Below, piece after piece: positions 5,362 to 7,894 of a stretch of 7,894 bases of DNA. The position numbers were made by a program, and so were the translations under genes. The notes beneath the pieces were generated by a model, which was not told where the DNA came from, did no database searches, and saw only the letters and a program-made list of their open reading frames with translations. The DNA comes from Nocardia sp. (lineage in GTDB: Bacteria > Actinomycetota > Actinomycetes > Mycobacteriales > Mycobacteriaceae): contig JAFMQT010000197.1 of NCBI GenBank assembly GCA_017354515.1, positions 1 through 7,894 on the forward strand, written 5' to 3'. Within the stretch, counting starts at the first letter, position 1. Each line of letters begins with the position of its first letter.

Positions 5362-5402
5362 TTCGCCTCGGCTGATGTCGAGGCCGCGTATCCGCCCTCG
5401 GT
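5351..5402 (+). promoter_or_regulatory. four-segment attenuator RNA with mutually exclusive hairpins
   Basis: Segment 1 (5351-5358) and segment 3 (5377-5384) are the same octamer, GTCGAGGC. Segment 2 (5365-5372, GCCTCGGC) pairs with either over 8 bp including one G-U: 1:2 has loop TGATTC, which holds the leader stop codon, and 2:3 has loop TGAT. Segment 3 can instead pair with segment 4 (5393-5402): GTCGAGG with CCTCGGT, plus GCG 5386-5388 with CGC 5393-5395, tetraloop TATC. A ribosome held at the Cys codons would cover segment 1, favour 2:3 and block 3:4. One that finishes would allow 1:2 and 3:4. There is no T-run after segment 4, so a classical intrinsic terminator is unlikely; control by Rho or by translation is more likely. 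Confidence 0.65.
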
Positions 5403-5412
5403 CATCCACTAC

Positions 5413-5429
5413 CTCCTGGAGCTTCGCTC
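5413..5429 (+). promoter_or_regulatory. ribosome-binding site of the dioxygenase gene with pairing that could hide it
   Basis: GGAG (5418-5421) lies eight bases before ATG 5430. CTCCTGG (5413-5419), overlapping it, is exactly complementary to CCAGGAG (5340-5346), codons 7-9 of the leader ORF. In addition GAGC (5419-5422) can pair with GCTC (5426-5429) across a TTC loop. A ribosome stopped at the Cys codons 5347-5352 would cover 5340-5346 and leave the site free. Confidence 0.45.
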
Positions 5430-6077
5430 ATGCGATCCCCCATCCCCACCTCTGTAGTTTCCACTGATTCGGTCCGCCGTCGTTCGGGTCAGTTCCCGCC
5501 GGTCCGGCCGGGTAATCGGCTCGCGCCGGAGATCACCGACCGCGCCGTCGCCCCGGCGCTGCCCACCCGGTTGCGCCCGGCGGACCTGCTGCGGCTGACC
5601 GATGAGGGCGCCGAGGATGTGCTGGCCGGCCGATTCGATCACCTGCTGCCGCCGGGCGGCGTCTGGCCCACCGCGAAGCGCTGGGCCACAAGGATTCTCG
5701 CTGATGATGAGGTCGATGTCTGGCTCATCAGCTGGGTTCCGGACCGATCGACCGAATTGCATGATCACGCCGGTTCGCTCGGAGCGCTGACGGTGCTCAG
5801 CGGCGCCCTGTCGGAATTCCGCTGGAACGGAATGGAATTGCGGCAGCGTACGCTCGAAGCCGGCGATCAGGCCTCGTTCCCGCTGGGCTGGGTGCACGAC
5901 GTCGTACGCGCTCCGGACGCCGCAGCGGGTCCGGTCGAGCCCGGCAATCCGACGTTGTCCGTGCACGCGTATTCCCCACCCCTGTCCGCCATGTCCTATT
6001 ACGAGGTGACCGGTCACGGGACGCTACTGCGCACCCGGACCGTTCTCACCGACCAGCCCGAAGGCGATGTGAACTAA
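5430..6077 (+). CDS. cysteine dioxygenase-family thiol dioxygenase (cupin)
   Basis: Probably oxidises a thiol, most likely L-cysteine to cysteine sulfinate with O2 at a single Fe(II), in the cytosol. The 215-residue protein has a 45-residue variable tail and then the cupin. ELHDHAGS gives iron ligands His111 and His113, and WVHDV gives His156. SVHAYSPPL carries the Ser177-His179-Tyr181 triad known from mammalian cysteine dioxygenase, and Arg88 matches the substrate-carboxylate Arg60. The position of the mammalian Cys-Tyr crosslink is Gly118, as usual in bacteria. The position matching Tyr58 reads Ala86 by my manual alignment. It could instead prefer another thiol such as 3-mercaptopropionate. 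ATG 5430 has GGAG at good spacing. It is preceded by a Cys-codon leader and followed two bases later by a rhodanese gene, so the pair is an operon in sulfur metabolism. Confidence 0.88.
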   Translation: MRSPIPTSVVSTDSVRRRSGQFPPVRPGNRLAPEITDRAVAPALPTRLRPADLLRLTDEGAEDVLAGRFDHLLPPGGVWPTAKRWATRILADDEVDVWLISWVPDRSTELHDHAGSLGALTVLSGALSEFRWNGMELRQRTLEAGDQASFPLGWVHDVVRAPDAAAGPVEPGNPTLSVHAYSPPLSAMSYYEVTGHGTLLRTRTVLTDQPEGDVN

Positions 6078-6079
6078 CG

Positions 6080-6517
6080 ATGGCGCATCCGACCATGACT
6101 ATCGACGGCATGCTGGAAAGTGCGCGCGCCCGGCTGCGGCGCATGTACGCGTTCGAACTCCCCACCGCGATCGCGCGCGGGGCGTTACTGGTCGATATCC
6201 GGCCGCAGGCGCAGCGGATGCGGGAGGGGACCCTGCCCGGGGCCCTGGTCATCGAGCGCAATGTGCTCGAGTGGCGGCTGGATCCGTCGAGTTCGGCGCG
6301 GCTGTCGCTGGCCACCGATCACGACCGCGAATGGGTGGTGGTGTGCTCGGAGGGATACACCTCGAGTCTGGCCGCGGCATCACTGCAGCAATTGGGGCTG
6401 CACCGGGCGACCGATCTGATCGGCGGCTATCAGGCGGTGAAGGCCGCGGGCCTGCTGTCGGTGGCCGCGGGGGCGCCGCATCTGGCGGGCGAGATCGAGG
6501 CCCTGGTCTCGCTGTAA
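6080..6517 (+). CDS. rhodanese-like sulfurtransferase, single domain
   Basis: Probably moves sulfane sulfur through a persulfide on its active-site Cys. The 145-residue single-domain protein shows LLVDIRPQ (Asp39-Ile-Arg41), TLPGALVIERNVLEWRLDP, and the active loop CSEGYTSS with Cys89 in the C-x5-[ST] arrangement, then LGLHRATDLIGGYQAVKAAGL, the usual final rhodanese motif. All expected elements are intact. ATG 6080 lies two bases after the dioxygenase stop TAA. There is no strong Shine-Dalgarno at ideal distance (AAGG at 6061-6064 is 15 bases away), so translation may depend on coupling to the upstream gene; ATG 6095 or 6110 are weaker alternatives. Its neighbour suggests the two enzymes handle cysteine-derived sulfur together and share the Cys-codon attenuator. 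The sulfur acceptor is unknown. Confidence 0.9.
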   Translation: MAHPTMTIDGMLESARARLRRMYAFELPTAIARGALLVDIRPQAQRMREGTLPGALVIERNVLEWRLDPSSSARLSLATDHDREWVVVCSEGYTSSLAAASLQQLGLHRATDLIGGYQAVKAAGLLSVAAGAPHLAGEIEALVSL

Positions 6518-6540
6518 CGGGGCGGATGAGCGGCGGTCGG

Positions 6541-6571
6541 GCGCACGATAACCGATTTGATGCGCACGATA
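6541..6571 (+). repeat. 10-bp direct repeat upstream of lysS
   Basis: GCGCACGATA occurs at 6541-6550 and again at 6562-6571, 21 bases apart, which is two helical turns. The second copy overlaps the proposed -10 of lysS. This is a possible operator; no known regulator is recognised. Confidence 0.4.
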
Positions 6572-6584
6572 GGGTAGGTCGCTG
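6570..6584 (+). promoter_or_regulatory. possible -10 box for lysS, near-leaderless
   Basis: TAGGGT (6570-6575) fits TANNNT and ends eight bases before GTG 6584, so the transcript may begin at or within two bases of the start codon. A short AGG (6576-6578), five bases upstream of the GTG, could serve as a weak ribosome-binding site if the mRNA starts farther upstream. No clear -35 is seen. Confidence 0.35.
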
Positions 6585-7894
6585 TGAGCACCCCGAACAC
6601 CTCGTCGTCCGGTGGCTCCGCTGGTCGGGCACCCGCGGGGCAATCCCGTCCCGCCGCAGCGGAAGTCGATGTCCCCGAGCAGATGCGGATCCGCCGGGGC
6701 AAGCGCGAGCGGATGCTCGAGGCGGGTGTGCAGGCCTATCCGGTCTCGGTGCCGCGAACCCATTCGCTCGCCGAGATCCGGGCCGCATACCCGGATCTGG
6801 CGGCCGATACCGCTACCGGGCTCGAGGTCGGGGTGGCCGGCCGGGTGATCTTCATGCGCAATACCGGCAAACTCTGCTTCGCGACCTTGCAGGAGGGCGA
6901 CGGCACCAAACTGCAGGCGATGATCAGCCTGGGCGGGGTCGGCGCCGACGCGCTCGCGTCCTGGAAGGCCGATATCGATCTCGGTGACTTCGTCTTCGTG
7001 CACGGTGAGGTGATTTCCTCGCGCACCGGTGAATTGAGTGTCATGGCCGACAGCTGGCAGTTGGCGGCCAAATCCCTGCGGCCACTTCCGGTGGCGCACA
7101 AGGAGATGGGCGAGGAATCGCGGGTGCGGCAGCGCTATGTCGATCTGATCGTGCGTCCGGAGGCCCGGGAGATGGCCCGCACCCGGGTCAAGGCGGTTCG
7201 CGCGCTCCGTAATGCGTTGGAGCGCAGGGGTTTTCTCGAGGTCGAGACCCCGATGCTGCAGACCCTGCACGGCGGTGCGGCGGCCCGGCCGTTCGTCACC
7301 CATTCGAACGCCCTCGATATCGATCTATACCTGCGGATCGCTCCGGAGTTGTTCCTGAAACGCTGTGTGGTCGGTGGTATCGAGAAGGTCTTCGAGATCA
7401 ATCGCAACTTCCGAAACGAGGGTTCGGACTCCACCCATTCGCCGGAGTTCGCGATGCTGGAAACTTATGAGGCGTACGGCACCTACGACGATTCCGCGCG
7501 GATGATGCGGGAATTGATCCAGGAGGTCGCTCGCGAGGTCTACGGAACCGAGGTCGTCACTCTCGCGGACGGTACCGAATACGATCTCGGCGGCGAGTGG
7601 AACACCGTCGAGATGTATCCGTCGCTGTCGGATTCCCTGGGTGTGGAGGTGACTCCGGAAACGAGCGTTCCGGAATTGCTGTCGTATGCCGAACGGGTCG
7701 GTCTGGAAATTCCCGAGGGGAAGGGTTACGGGCACGGCAAACTGGTTGAGGAACTATGGGAGCACACCTACGGTGACAAGCTCTACGCACCGACTTTCGT
7801 CCGTGATTTCCCGGTTGAGACATCGCCGTTGACACGGCAGCATCGCACCCGTGCCGGGGTTACCGAGAAGTGGGATCTTTACGTGCGCGGATTC
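6584..7894 (+). CDS. lysS: lysyl-tRNA synthetase, class II, 3'-truncated by the window edge
   Basis: Charges tRNA-Lys with lysine using ATP. The frame runs from GTG 6584 through the window end with 437 residues; motif 3 and the C-terminus lie beyond. After a variable Ser/Gly/Ala-rich tail (about 1-28), PEQMRIRRGKRERMLEAG begins the conserved protein. The OB-fold anticodon domain follows (about 75-180, with GRVIFMRNTGKLCFATLQ from 86). Motif 1 is RGFLEVETPML (215-225). Motif 2 is FRNEGSDSTHSPEFAMLE (276-293), the ATP-binding loop. It is close to M. tuberculosis LysS (Rv3598c) and keeps that gene's place downstream of coaX, although two sulfur genes now separate them. An internal start at Met34 is possible, but GTG 6584 follows a well-placed -10. 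No frameshift is seen. Confidence 0.96.
   Translation, partial: MSTPNTSSSGGSAGRAPAGQSRPAAAEVDVPEQMRIRRGKRERMLEAGVQAYPVSVPRTHSLAEIRAAYPDLAADTATGLEVGVAGRVIFMRNTGKLCFATLQEGDGTKLQAMISLGGVGADALASWKADIDLGDFVFVHGEVISSRTGELSVMADSWQLAAKSLRPLPVAHKEMGEESRVRQRYVDLIVRPEAREMARTRVKAVRALRNALERRGFLEVETPMLQTLHGGAAARPFVTHSNALDIDLYLRIAPELFLKRCVVGGIEKVFEINRNFRNEGSDSTHSPEFAMLETYEAYGTYDDSARMMRELIQEVAREVYGTEVVTLADGTEYDLGGEWNTVEMYPSLSDSLGVEVTPETSVPELLSYAERVGLEIPEGKGYGHGKLVEELWEHTYGDKLYAPTFVRDFPVETSPLTRQHRTRAGVTEKWDLYVRGF

Noticed and set aside
3961..5409. 482-codon open frame on the - strand across panD and coaX
   Set aside because: It is antisense to two clearly recognised genes, its translation is rich in His, Arg and Gln as expected of a shadow frame in high-GC DNA, and it matches no family I know.
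5331..6593. Shared 11-mer TGTGAGCACCC in the leader ORF and at the lysS start
   Set aside because: An 11-base match between two places in about 8 kb of GC-rich DNA is expected by chance, and the flanks do not match.

Overview
The window is high-GC actinobacterial DNA, most likely from Nocardia or a close relative (Mycobacteriales, Nocardiaceae). All annotated genes are on the + strand. The order DUF3180 - Ala-rich membrane protein - DUF2520 Rossmann protein - panC - panD - coaX - (insert) - lysS matches the Mycobacterium tuberculosis block Rv3605c-Rv3598c (known order). The proteins read as nocardial rather than mycobacterial.

Layout. 1-390 is the 3' part of a DUF3180 membrane protein. 461-1870 is a DUF6779-type membrane protein with two TM helices, a coiled coil and a long repetitive linker. 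1991-4440 is a compact pantothenate block: DUF2520 protein, panC and panD. 4462-5256 is coaX (type III pantothenate kinase), so panC, panD and coaX together cover pantothenate synthesis and the first CoA step. 5257-5429 is a regulatory region. 5430-6517 holds a cysteine dioxygenase-family gene and a rhodanese gene only 2 bp apart. 6584 to the window end is the first 437 codons of lysS. The longest interval without an annotated gene or short ORF is about 120 bp.

Two places are unusual. (1) Between DUF2520 and panC, a 71-bp unit is repeated twice with a partial third copy. Each full unit is a 24-codon GTG ORF that overlaps its neighbours by GTGA, so DUF2520, micro-ORF 1, micro-ORF 2 and panC form an unbroken chain of 4-nt stop/start overlaps, each with the same GGAGG site. 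(2) Upstream of the cysteine dioxygenase gene is a -10 box placed for a leaderless GTG. That GTG opens a 13-codon ORF (MTFRVSTQECCRG) with tandem Cys codons. The ORF runs into a four-segment RNA with identical segments 1 and 3, both complementary to segment 2, plus a segment 4 that pairs with 3. A further 7-bp pairing joins the leader ORF to the Shine-Dalgarno region of the dioxygenase gene. This is the design of a cysteine-codon attenuator. The leader class is known from mycobacteria; its use on a cysteine-oxidising gene is odd, because starvation would be expected to switch it on.

All functional calls come from reading the translated sequence and remembered family features; no search or folding program was run.
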